DNA from: Natrinema sp. CBA1119
GTDB lineage: Archaea > Halobacteriota > Halobacteria > Halobacteriales > Natrialbaceae
Direction: 5' to 3'
Assembly: GCF_002572525.1 (NCBI RefSeq)
Contig: NZ_PDBS01000001.1
Coordinates: 4,023,413-4,087,412 of the forward strand
DNA length: 64,000 bases
The position numbers and the translations under genes are program-made. Numbering within the stretch: the first letter of the stretch is position 1; each line of letters starts with the position of its first letter. Of this stretch, positions 17,780-28,521 are shown piece after piece. The notes under the pieces are model-generated. The model ran no database searches. It was not told where the DNA came from and saw nothing but the letters and a program-made list of their open reading frames with translations.

Positions 17780-19123
17780 ATGGCCGTTGCCGATCCCGTG
17801 ACCGTGGGGGTACTGAGTCTTCATACGAGCAAGGAAACCAAAGCAATTCTCAACGCCGTCGAGGATCTGGGACACGACACCGAGTGGCTTCGCTCCGAGA
17901 ACACGTCCGTCAGTGTCGCCGACGGAAGTCCGACGCTCGAGCCCGCGGTGGATGTCATCGCGAACAGGGTACTGCTATCGAATACCGAACAGCCCGCCGA
18001 GGAACTCGGGCTGGTAAACGCCTTCTCTCAGCTGGTTCCGACACTCAACGAACCGATGGCGGTGATGACGGCGATCCACAAGCTCTCGACGGCGACCGCG
18101 CTCGCGTCGAACGACGTGCGGACGCCCGACGTGACGCTCGCGTTGAGCGGCGAGCAGTTGAACGCTGCGCGGGACCGCTACGGCGAGGAGGCCGTCTACA
18201 AGACCGCCATCGGCACTCACGGTGGTGGGACGTGGAAGGTCGGCCCCGACGACCCGATCAACGCCAAGGTCGGTAACCGGTATGCGTTCTTGCAGGAACT
18301 CGTCGACCAAGAGGACGTTCGCCATCGCGACCTGCGCGTCTACGTCGTCGGCGGCGAGGTCGTGGCCGCGATGTATCGCTACGCGCCGGACAACGACTGG
18401 CGAACCAACGTCGCGCTCGGCGGCTCGGTCGAGGACGCGACCGACGACCTCCCCGACGAGGCTCGCGAAATGGCCCAGCGCGCATCGGATATCGTCGGCC
18501 TCGACTATGCCGGCGTCGACCTCGTCGAGGGTGACGAGGGCTGGTTCGTCCTCGAGGTCAACCCGACGGCGGGGTTCAAGGGGCTCTACGAGGCGACCCA
18601 GATGAGCCCGGCACCGTATATCGCCAAACTCGCGATCGAACGGGCGGGCGGCGAGGTCGACGACGAGCGCGTGCGAGATCTCGCGAACGTCCTTGACGAC
18701 TCCCGGCCGGCAGCACAGCCCCCGGATGTGAGGGGACAGGATACGGAACCAGCGGTGATCGGCTACACGGAGGAAGTCATTCTCTCGGGGACCAGCGGGT
18801 CGAAAACGGTTCTCGCGAAGTCCGACACCGGTGCCACACGGACGAGCATCGACACCAGTCTCGCCGCCGATATCGGGGCCGGCCCGATCAAGTCCATCAC
18901 CCGCATTCGATCCGGCAGCAGCAAACAGTCCAAGAGCCGCCCCGTCGTCGACGTCGTCGTCGGGGTCGGCGGCAACCAACACACCGTTACGGCTAGCGTC
19001 GAGGACCGCAGCCACATGGATTACCCCGTCTTGCTCGGGCGAGACATTCTCGGAAACTATCAGGTCGACGTTAGTCGTCGGATCGACAGCGACGCGGCCG
19101 ACACGCCCGAGGAAGAGGAATAA
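17780..19123 (+). CDS. RimK-like ATP-grasp ligase fused to RimB/retropepsin-like domain
   Basis: A 447-residue fusion. Residues 1-295 are an ATP-grasp ligase of the RimK/LysX type: preATP-grasp strand VGVLSLHTSKET, AVYKTAIGTHGGGTWKV, DLRVYVVGGEVVAAMYR, and the metal-binding end FVLEVNPTAGFKG. Residues about 330-430 are an ATP-dependent zinc protease/retropepsin-like domain with AKSDTGATRTSID and YPVLLGRDILGNY. RimK adds glutamates to carboxyl ends; RimB-type domains are thought to cleave such tails, so one chain may both build and trim a poly-amino-acid tag (inference). The protein has an acidic C-terminus. Confidence 0.87.
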   Translation: MAVADPVTVGVLSLHTSKETKAILNAVEDLGHDTEWLRSENTSVSVADGSPTLEPAVDVIANRVLLSNTEQPAEELGLVNAFSQLVPTLNEPMAVMTAIHKLSTATALASNDVRTPDVTLALSGEQLNAARDRYGEEAVYKTAIGTHGGGTWKVGPDDPINAKVGNRYAFLQELVDQEDVRHRDLRVYVVGGEVVAAMYRYAPDNDWRTNVALGGSVEDATDDLPDEAREMAQRASDIVGLDYAGVDLVEGDEGWFVLEVNPTAGFKGLYEATQMSPAPYIAKLAIERAGGEVDDERVRDLANVLDDSRPAAQPPDVRGQDTEPAVIGYTEEVILSGTSGSKTVLAKSDTGATRTSIDTSLAADIGAGPIKSITRIRSGSSKQSKSRPVVDVVVGVGGNQHTVTASVEDRSHMDYPVLLGRDILGNYQVDVSRRIDSDAADTPEEEE

Positions 19124-21722
<2,599 letters not shown>

Positions 21723-21821
21723 GCGAGCGGGCGCACCGCCGCTGACGCATCGCCGACGGACCGTCGCGTTCGCTGGGATCGATCATCGACCGGTCGCGGT
21801 CTCCCGCCGCGACCGACTTCT

Positions 21822-23147
21822 CTATTCGCTGTGGATGACGACTTCGTCGTCCGTGATCTCCAGTATCTGCGAGGAATCGACCGGATAGTCGTCGTCTCCG
21901 TGGCCGCCCCAGTCCATGCGCGCTTTGAGCCGATCCGTCAGGCCGGGCTCCGGATCGACGTACGCCGTCTGGCCCTCGACTTCGGCGACCATGCCGATCT
22001 GCTGGCCCGACTCGTCAACGACGTCTTTCCCCTGATCGTGGTGGGAGAGTTCGATCGCCGACGGCTCCGCCATCTCGTCCGCCGTTCCCATCTCGTCCGC
22101 CGTTCCCACTTCATCCGCCGGTCCCATGTCGGCGTCAGCTCCGGTGCCAGCCATCGTCTCGTCGCCCGTGGCCCCGGCGGTTCCGGGTTCCATTCCGCCG
22201 GTCCCTATGGACTCGTACTCGTCGACGTCGATGATCTCTCCCTCGAGCACCTCGCTGGTGAGCACTTCGGACTCGATCAGTTCGGTGTCCTCGAGCATGT
22301 ACTGCATCCGCAGTCGCTCGGTGACCTCCTCTTCGACCGTCCGGCGCTCGAGGAGTTCGCTCTGGACGGCGTCTCCCTCGGTCCGCTGACTCTGAATGAC
22401 CTCCTGCTGGACCACGTCGTCGGGCGTCACGTTCGAGCGGACGACGTCGCTCTCGAGGATGGATCGCTGGACGCTCTCGAGTTCGATGTCCGTCTGAATG
22501 TCGTCTCGCTCGAGTTCCTCGTCCTGCTCGATATCGACGTCGACGACCTCGCTCTCGACGATGTAGCGCTCGATCTCCTCGATGGTGTCCATCTTCGTTT
22601 CGTCGACCGTCACCTCGATCATGTCGTCGGAGACGAACTCCGTCTCGACGATGTCGCGGCTCACCAGTTCGGAGTCGACGACATCGCGTTCAACCAGATC
22701 AGTGTCGATTACTTCGCTCTCAATCGTATCTCGTTCGACGATCTCCCGCTCGACGACCTGCGTCTCGACGATCTCCGTCGTCACCGTCTCGCCGCTTCGC
22801 AGCGAGTCCTCGAGTTCGTCCCGGCCGAGATCGGCGCGTTCGAACGCGTGCTCGCGCTCGACGATCTCGAAGAAGCCCATTTCCTCGCCGGTCGGCTCCT
22901 CCTCATGGTAGACGAATACGAGGTCGTCGTCGTCGAATCGCTGCTCGAACTCGTCCCAGGTGTACTCCTCGTGGTGTTCGCCCATCTCGTCGCGCCGGGC
23001 GAAGGAGTGGCCGTGATCCTCGTTATCTCGGACCCTGACCGGGACAGCGTCGCGGGCCTCGGCCCACTCCCGGATCCGCTCGATATCGGTGGTCATTCGC
23101 CGCTGCTCTGCTTCGCCGGTCTCCGTCGGGGACGTATCGTTCGCCAT
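21822..23147 (-). CDS. PRC-barrel protein with long acidic heptad-repeat region
   Basis: A 441-residue acidic protein. After about 90 residues that contain an FDDDDLVFVYHEEE motif comes a stretch (about 90-310) made of near-seven-residue units of the type (E/D)xxIVE(R/S/T), e.g. VEREIVERDTIESEV then DLVERDVVDSELVSRDIVE. The C-terminal part (about 365-441) is a PRC-barrel: DQGKDVVDESGQQIGMVAEV, ending ILEITDDEVVIHSE. PRC-barrels bind RNA or proteins. The repeat could be a coiled coil or a beta-solenoid. A short Met/Gly/Thr-rich linker with ADEMGTADEM repeats (about 335-360) joins the two. Start ATG 23147 (MANDTSPTE); a longer form from 23159 is possible. Confidence 0.8.
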   Translation of the reverse strand: MANDTSPTETGEAEQRRMTTDIERIREWAEARDAVPVRVRDNEDHGHSFARRDEMGEHHEEYTWDEFEQRFDDDDLVFVYHEEEPTGEEMGFFEIVEREHAFERADLGRDELEDSLRSGETVTTEIVETQVVEREIVERDTIESEVIDTDLVERDVVDSELVSRDIVETEFVSDDMIEVTVDETKMDTIEEIERYIVESEVVDVDIEQDEELERDDIQTDIELESVQRSILESDVVRSNVTPDDVVQQEVIQSQRTEGDAVQSELLERRTVEEEVTERLRMQYMLEDTELIESEVLTSEVLEGEIIDVDEYESIGTGGMEPGTAGATGDETMAGTGADADMGPADEVGTADEMGTADEMAEPSAIELSHHDQGKDVVDESGQQIGMVAEVEGQTAYVDPEPGLTDRLKARMDWGGHGDDDYPVDSSQILEITDDEVVIHSE

Positions 23148-23420
23148 CTCCCGTGGCACTGCGATCGATCCGTACTTCAGTCAACAGGGCCATCCCGTCG
23201 GGACAGTGTCTCGTTTCTCGAGCCCCTTCCTTCGGCCGGCAGTGGCCGGGTCGTAATCCGGTGTTGTCCGTCTTGGCGGTGACTGTTTCACGACCCCGAG
23301 ATGCGTGTAGAACGTGCTTACCGCTCGCGAGAATCGGGGCGTGATCCGAACTCTCTTGAACCGGGATGCGGGAGCCGATCGAGTCGGGACGGGTTCCGTC
23401 GGGTCAGAGACCGATCGGGT

Positions 23421-24011
23421 TCAGTCAGATTCGTACTCGGCCCAGATGTACCGCGTGGCGACGCTTCGATACGGCCGCCACGGCTCGGCGATTTCGCGCA
23501 TTTCAGCGCGGGTCAGCTCCCCGCCATCGCCGTACAGCTGCTCGATACCGCGGCGAACGGCGAGATCCCCGAGCGGGAGCACGTCCGGGCGCTCGAGGAC
23601 GAACAGGAGGTACATCCGCGCGGTCCACGCGCCGATCCCCTTGATATCGGTGAGTCGATCGACGACCTCGTCGTCGCTGTACGAGGCCAACCCGGTTTGC
23701 GTGTAATCGTTCTCCCGAAAGGCGCGGGCGGCGTTTTGCACGTACTCGACCTTGCTCCGGGAGAGCCCCGCATCCCGGAGGGCCGCCTCGTCCGCGGCCA
23801 GGACGGACGCCGGCGTCACGTCTCCCTCGAGGAGATCGAACACGCGCTCGCGGACGGCCGCCGCGCTCGCGGTCGAGAGCTGCTGGTTGATGATCGAAAT
23901 GCAGAGCCGCTCGTACTCGTCCCGGTCCGATTCGGCGTATGGGTCGTGCCTGTCGAGGAGCCCCGCCATAACGGGGTCCTCGCGGAGAACGGCGTGTGCC
24001 TCTTCGTTCAT
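23421..24011 (-). CDS. AlkA-type DNA-3-methyladenine glycosylase (HhH-GPD)
   Basis: A 196-residue base-excision repair enzyme. It has the HhH-GPD core: IINQQLSTASAAAVRERV, the hairpin-helix-hairpin DIKGIGAWTARMYLLF and the catalytic Asp in LPLGDLAVRRGIEQLYG. It lacks the N-terminal beta-domain of E. coli AlkA, as do archaeal and yeast MAG1-type enzymes. ATG 24011 (MNEEAHAVL) is taken; earlier starts read into low-quality sequence. It lies 73 bases downstream of the P-type ATPase gene on the same strand. Confidence 0.9.
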   Translation of the reverse strand: MNEEAHAVLREDPVMAGLLDRHDPYAESDRDEYERLCISIINQQLSTASAAAVRERVFDLLEGDVTPASVLAADEAALRDAGLSRSKVEYVQNAARAFRENDYTQTGLASYSDDEVVDRLTDIKGIGAWTARMYLLFVLERPDVLPLGDLAVRRGIEQLYGDGGELTRAEMREIAEPWRPYRSVATRYIWAEYESD

Positions 24012-24084
24012 GCGCACGTTGTCGATACGGGAGCACGGGGCCGGGAAGGCATAGACCTCTCGGTCGGGGCCCCGCTCGAGGGAG

Positions 24085-26481
24085 TCACTCGAGGTCCGGG
24101 GAGCGTTCGGGTTCCACATTCGCGAGTCGCATCGCGTTGCCGGTCACGCCGAGGCTCATGCCCATGTCGCCGACGACGACCGCCAGCGCGACGCTCACCA
24201 GCCCCAGCGGCACGCCGAGCGCGAGCAGCGCCTTCACGCCGAGGCTGGCCCAGACGTTCTGTCGGATGACGCCGTTGGCCGTGTGGGACAGCTCGTAGAG
24301 ATACGGGAGCTTCCCGATATCGTCACCCATCAACGCGATATCGGCCGTCTCGAGGGCGGTGTCGGTGCCGGCCGCGCCCATCGCGATGCCGACCTCGGCG
24401 GTCGCCAGCGCGGGCGCGTCGTTGATGCCGTCGCCGACCATCGCCACGTCGCCGTACCGTTCCTGAAGGTCCGCCACGGCCGCGACCTTCTCGTCGGGCA
24501 GGAGTTCGGCGCGGTACTCGTCGACGCCGACCCGCTCGGCGATCGCCCGCGCCGTCCCCTCGTTATCGCCGGTCAGCATCACGACGTGCTCTACGCCGAG
24601 GTCGTGGAGCCGCTCGACCGCCCGCTTGGAGGCCGGTCGGACCTCGTCGGCGATCGCGACCGCACCGAGCAGTTCGGTCTCCGTTCCGACGAGGACGACC
24701 GTCTTGCCTTCCCGCTCGAGCGCGGCGAGCGTGTCCGTGGCGAAGGCCCCATCGTCGGCCTCGAGCGTTCCCTCGGGGGCGACGCCACCGTCAGTCCGCG
24801 GGTCCGACGTGCCGTCGGCACGGGCCCGCGAGAGATCGAACCCCAGCTCTTCGAACAGCGCCGGCTTGCCCGCGTAGTACGTCTCGCCGCTGATCTCCCC
24901 GCGGATACCCCTGCCGGTCAGACTCTCGAACCCCGTCGGTTCGGGCAACTCGGTCGCGCCCGCCTCGTCGGCGCGGGCGAGGATCGCCGCGGCGATGGGA
25001 TGCTCGCTGCGTCGCTCCAGTCCGGCGGCGTGACGGAGGAGCGTCGCCTCGTCGGCGTCGCCGACCGGGATGACGTCGGTGACGGCGAGTTCGCCTTTCG
25101 TGAGTGTACCCGTCTTATCGACGGCGACGGCGTTGACCTCGCCCATCGCCTCGAGGTGGTTGCCGCCCTTGATCAGGACGCCGTTCTTCGCTGCGCTGGT
25201 GACTCCCGAGACCACCGAGACGGGCGTCGAGATGACGAACGCGCAGGGGCAGGCGATCACCAACAACGTGAGGCCGCGAACGAACCACGTCCCCCAGTCG
25301 CCGGTAAATACGAGCTCGTAGCCGGCGACGCCCGCGGTGACGGGGTCGCCGATGACGAGCGGCGGGATGGCAGCGGTCAGGATCGCCAGCACGACCACGA
25401 CGGGCGTGTAGTAGCCCGCGAACCGATCGACGAACTGCTCCGTTTCGGTCTGTTCGGCCTGTGCGCCTTGCACCATCTCGATGATCCGCGAGAGCGTCGA
25501 GTCGCCCGCTGTCGAGGTGACTTCGACCTCGAGGTAGCCCTCCTCGGTGATGGCGCCGGCGTACACCTTGTCTCCAGCAGACTTGTCGACGGGGACACTC
25601 TCACCGGTGATCGGCGATTCGTCGACCGCGCTCTCGCCTTCGCGGACCGTCCCGTCGAGCGGGATCTTGTCGCCTGGCCGGACGACGACGAGCTCGCCGA
25701 CCGCTACGTCCTCCGCGTCGACGGTCACTTCCTCGCCGTCGCGCAGAACTGTGGCCTCGTCCGGCGAGAGCTCCATCAGCTCGCGCAGGGAGTCTCGGGC
25801 CCGGTCCATCGCGTAGTCCTCGAGCAGTTCGGCGATACTGAAGAGGACGGCCAGCGTGGCGGCCTCGACGAAGTAGCCGATACCCGTCGCAGCGATGATC
25901 GCCGTCCCCATCAGCAGGTCGATGTCGAGACTCCGGTTTGTCGCGGAGTAGTAGCCGCTCCGGACGACGGGGACGCCGCTGACGGCGACCGCGCCGAGGA
26001 ATAGTAGATCCGCGACATGGAGCGGATACTCGAGGACGCTCGCCACCGCGACGTTCCCGCCCGTCAGGAGGAACTCGAAGCCCAGCCCGAGGGCGACGAA
26101 CACCGCGCCGAGCCACGTCTTCTTCGCGCGGGGGGTCGTCCAGACCTCTGACGGCGGTGCGACGTCGACACCGCCGGCGCTCGAGGCCGATTCGGTCGGC
26201 TCTTCGTCGCCGTCCGTCCCTCCGATGACCTCGTAGCCGGCACCTTCGATCGCGTCGGCCATGTCGGCCTCGCTGGCTCGATCGGGGTCGTACGTAACCG
26301 TGGCCGTTCCGGTGGTCGGATTGAGGTCGGCGTCGACGACCCCGTCGACGCGGCCGAGGCTCTTGTCGACCTTTCCCGCACAAGATGGGCAGTCCATCTC
26401 GGGGACGGCGAGCCGGACGGTTAGTTCCCGTCGCTGGCCGGCCTCGTCCATTCCTCTCGTCGCATCCGATTCGTCAGTCAT
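24085..26481 (-). CDS. P1B-type heavy-metal ATPase (Zn/Cd/Pb-type by CPC motif)
   Basis: A 798-residue metal exporter. It has one N-terminal HMA domain with MDCPSCAGKVDKSL (about 30), about eight membrane helices, the actuator TGES, the transmembrane metal site CPC in IACPCAFVISTPVS, the phosphorylation motif DKTGTLTKGE and the GDGINDAPAL hinge. The CPC followed by a Ser/Thr rather than copper-type helix residues favours Zn/Cd/Pb export, but specificity is inference. The HTH-10 gene 66 bases upstream on the same strand and a 14-base palindrome in between suggest metal-responsive control. Confidence 0.93.
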   Translation of the reverse strand: MTDESDATRGMDEAGQRRELTVRLAVPEMDCPSCAGKVDKSLGRVDGVVDADLNPTTGTATVTYDPDRASEADMADAIEGAGYEVIGGTDGDEEPTESASSAGGVDVAPPSEVWTTPRAKKTWLGAVFVALGLGFEFLLTGGNVAVASVLEYPLHVADLLFLGAVAVSGVPVVRSGYYSATNRSLDIDLLMGTAIIAATGIGYFVEAATLAVLFSIAELLEDYAMDRARDSLRELMELSPDEATVLRDGEEVTVDAEDVAVGELVVVRPGDKIPLDGTVREGESAVDESPITGESVPVDKSAGDKVYAGAITEEGYLEVEVTSTAGDSTLSRIIEMVQGAQAEQTETEQFVDRFAGYYTPVVVVLAILTAAIPPLVIGDPVTAGVAGYELVFTGDWGTWFVRGLTLLVIACPCAFVISTPVSVVSGVTSAAKNGVLIKGGNHLEAMGEVNAVAVDKTGTLTKGELAVTDVIPVGDADEATLLRHAAGLERRSEHPIAAAILARADEAGATELPEPTGFESLTGRGIRGEISGETYYAGKPALFEELGFDLSRARADGTSDPRTDGGVAPEGTLEADDGAFATDTLAALEREGKTVVLVGTETELLGAVAIADEVRPASKRAVERLHDLGVEHVVMLTGDNEGTARAIAERVGVDEYRAELLPDEKVAAVADLQERYGDVAMVGDGINDAPALATAEVGIAMGAAGTDTALETADIALMGDDIGKLPYLYELSHTANGVIRQNVWASLGVKALLALGVPLGLVSVALAVVVGDMGMSLGVTGNAMRLANVEPERSPDLE

Positions 26482-26518
26482 TACCCAAAGGTAAGCGCGT
26501 CAGTTCGATAAGCCTTCG

Positions 26519-26532
26519 TTGGAATATTCCAA
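26519..26532 (-). promoter_or_regulatory. Palindromic operator candidate of the P1B ATPase gene
   Basis: TTGGAATATTCCAA is a perfect 14-base palindrome at -38 to -51 from the ATPase start (26481), directly upstream of a TATA-like CTTATCG on the minus strand (about -27 to -33). It is in the 66-base gap between the HTH-10 gene and the ATPase gene. Confidence 0.6.
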
Positions 26533-26547
26533 TAATCTTCGGGGCCG

Positions 26548-27303
26548 CTAGAGCGGTGTCGACGGCCCGTCGACCAGTTGCTCGCTCGCGACGTGTTGCT
26601 TGGCCAGGTGTTCTTCGGCCCGGCGAAGCCGGTAGGTGAGCGTCGACCGCGGGATGTCGAGGTGGTCCGCGAGGTCGCCGGCGTCGATCTCGCGAGGGGA
26701 CTCGTAGTAGCCGTGTTCGACGGCGGCCCGGAGCGCGGCCTCCTGTTCGGGAGTGAGTTCGTTCGACCCACCGTTCGCGTCGCCCGTCGGCGCATCGGTA
26801 TCCGTCGTCGCCGCTCGAAGCATTTCCATCCGGGCGCGGTCGCCGAGCGCGGCCTCGAGGGCGTCGAAGAACGCGGCCGCGTCGCCCTCGCCGGAGTGGA
26901 CGATCCGCCAAGTGTAGTGACGGCCCTCGTGGCGGGTCTCGAACAGGACGCCGTCGCCGAGGTGGTCGCGGGCGATGTGCGGGACGGACGCACAGGTTGG
27001 GGTGCGCTCCCAGTCGGAGTAGAGGACGAGCGTGTCGTCAGTGCGGTCGAGCACCTGCGTGGTCTGGGTCGCGCCGCAGTCGTCGGTCGCGAGACAGTCC
27101 GCGTAGTAGTCACTGGTAAGGAAGGCGTCCTCGATGTCCGCGAGCGCGTCCGGCGTGCCGGTGGCGTGGTCGACTCGCCAGAGGCGGTCGTCGGTCGCGT
27201 GCAGCGACAGCGAGCGGACCCGGGCGTCGGGGTGGTCCGCGAGCGCGTCCGCCACCCCGTTGCAACCGGGCTCGTACTCGAGGGCGAAGACGAACTCTCT
27301 CAT
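26548..27303 (-). CDS. HTH-10 regulator with cysteine-bearing sensor domain
   Basis: A 251-residue Bat/HTH-10 family regulator. The N-terminal sensor half has a spread of cysteines (GCNGVAD; DCLATDDCGATQ; TPTCASV), a pattern suited to metal binding. The C-terminal DNA-binding part starts LTPEQEAALRAAVEHGYYE and continues DAGDLADHLDIPRSTLTYRLRRAEEHL. It is upstream of, and probably co-transcribed with or controlling, the heavy-metal ATPase gene. ATG 27303 (MREFVFALEYEPG) is the natural start of the family; the upstream RRPLPRD extension is rejected. Confidence 0.88.
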   Translation of the reverse strand: MREFVFALEYEPGCNGVADALADHPDARVRSLSLHATDDRLWRVDHATGTPDALADIEDAFLTSDYYADCLATDDCGATQTTQVLDRTDDTLVLYSDWERTPTCASVPHIARDHLGDGVLFETRHEGRHYTWRIVHSGEGDAAAFFDALEAALGDRARMEMLRAATTDTDAPTGDANGGSNELTPEQEAALRAAVEHGYYESPREIDAGDLADHLDIPRSTLTYRLRRAEEHLAKQHVASEQLVDGPSTPL

Positions 27304-27591
27304 ATCCCGAGGAAGGGGCCGACGCGACAAAGGGTTTCCCGCCAGCTTCCGTCGTCGAAGCCTCGAAGCGGCCGTGATCGGTCACGTCTTTGCACACGTG
27401 GTCTTCATCGTGCTGTCCTGGTGATGGTGGTCGTCTGTGGGACTGAAGTAGACGACGGCGTCATAGAACCGCTCGCATACCGTATCGAAGTCACTAGCGA
27501 ATCGTTCAATACAGGCGGTAGACGTAACACGTGATAGAATTATACGCAATACTCCTAACAATTATACAGTTGGAAGTGTTATTTTGATCCA

Positions 27592-28155
27592 ATGGATTCA
27601 GACTGGATGGCCATCCCACTCGGATTTCTTGTTATGGTGCTTCTTGTTGGACTTGGCGTATTCATCCTGTTTCATGTCGTGCCAGATGAGCAGACAGAAG
27701 GTGATGTGCATATTGACGCCTATCCATTTGGTCCCGAGAAACCGATCCCTTTGAATTCCTCGAACGTCGTGGACTACACGGTTACTTACGAGGAGCGCCT
27801 GTTCTATAACGATCTCCTTGCGAGCCGTAACCACAGTTTCGATTTCGAGGAAAGAGTGATAGCCAACTGTACCGCTATCTCGGTCTCGAACGGTAGTACA
27901 GACGAGTTTCGCGTCGGTTTAGAGTGTCGGGGTGGGATTCCCATCGTCGAATCGCCATGGTCTGAACCGGGGGAATACACTTATTCAGAATCGGAGGAGT
28001 TCACGTACGCAGTCACCTACCATATAACGGAGAATACGACACAACAGACCGAACTCCGGAATTACCCCTTCGGAACGGACAGAGGGTTCGGTAACGGGAG
28101 AGATCCAGGTAACAGTAGTGGACAAGCCAGTTCCTTTATTCAGCGTCTGACGTGA
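27592..28155 (+). CDS. Membrane-anchored or secreted protein of unknown family
   Basis: A 187-residue protein with one N-terminal membrane segment (about 6-28, PLGFLVMVLLVGLGVFILF) and an extracellular-looking, Asn/Thr/Ser-rich remainder with several N-glycosylation sequons (NSS, NHS, NCT, NGS, NTT). Two cysteines (NCTA, LECRG) could form a disulfide. I do not recognise the family. Codon use is more AT-rich than its neighbours and it stands alone between an AT-rich promoter and a hairpin cluster, as expected for a recently acquired or fast-evolving gene. Confidence 0.7.
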   Translation: MDSDWMAIPLGFLVMVLLVGLGVFILFHVVPDEQTEGDVHIDAYPFGPEKPIPLNSSNVVDYTVTYEERLFYNDLLASRNHSFDFEERVIANCTAISVSNGSTDEFRVGLECRGGIPIVESPWSEPGEYTYSESEEFTYAVTYHITENTTQQTELRNYPFGTDRGFGNGRDPGNSSGQASSFIQRLT

Positions 28156-28270
28156 AACCCGAGATGAGTACGCTGCACGGTTCGCCGCCTACTTCACCGG
28201 ATTCAGGGCGAAACCAAGGCCTTGTGAATAGTTCTGTCACGCTCAACGAAACGAAAAGCAGTGGCCGTGA

Positions 28271-28300
28271 GCGCGACTCGAGCGAACGCGAGAGTCGCGC
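28271..28300. repeat. Hairpin, 9-bp stem
   Basis: GCGCGACTC (28271-28279) pairs with GAGTCGCGC (28292-28300) around a 12-base loop. It is the first of several hairpins in the otherwise gene-free 28156-28521 interval. Confidence 0.5.
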
Positions 28301-28391
28301 GATCCGGGGAAGGGCAGGCTGCTACTCGATTACGACCGCGAGCGAACCCGAAGGGTGAGCGAGCGGGCCGACGACTGACCCGGAACGAAAG

Positions 28392-28410
28392 CGCGGCGCT
28401 TCGCGCCGCG
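28392..28410. repeat. Hairpin, 8-bp stem with TTC loop
   Basis: CGCGGCGC-TTC-GCGCCGCG is a perfect compact stem-loop. It is followed by a smaller GCGGC-AAA-GCCGC hairpin near 28420, in purine-rich filler of a type often seen between haloarchaeal genes. Confidence 0.5.
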
Positions 28411-28467
28411 GAAAGGCGAGCGGCAAAGCCGCGAGCCAAGTGGAGGGGAAGGAGGAGTGCTTTTGAT

Positions 28468-28518
28468 CGAAATTTTGCCGAGGGAGCGGCGAAGCCGCGA
28501 CCGCAGCGCAAAATTTCG
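28468..28518 (-). terminator. Nested hairpin directly after acyl-CoA dehydrogenase 1
   Basis: CGAAATTTTGC (28468-28478) and GCAAAATTTCG (28508-28518) form a perfect 11-bp outer stem; inside it GCGGC-GAA-GCCGC forms a second stem. The structure begins four bases past the stop codon of the dehydrogenase (minus strand), which suggests an mRNA 3'-end or terminator element. No U-run follows, so termination is inferred from position only. Confidence 0.55.
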
Positions 28519-28521
28519 TTG

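Noticed and set aside
23148..23420. Possible small gene between the PRC-barrel and AlkA genes
   Set aside because: Frames are short, Arg/Ser-rich and overlap neighbours; nothing beyond promoter sequence is seen.
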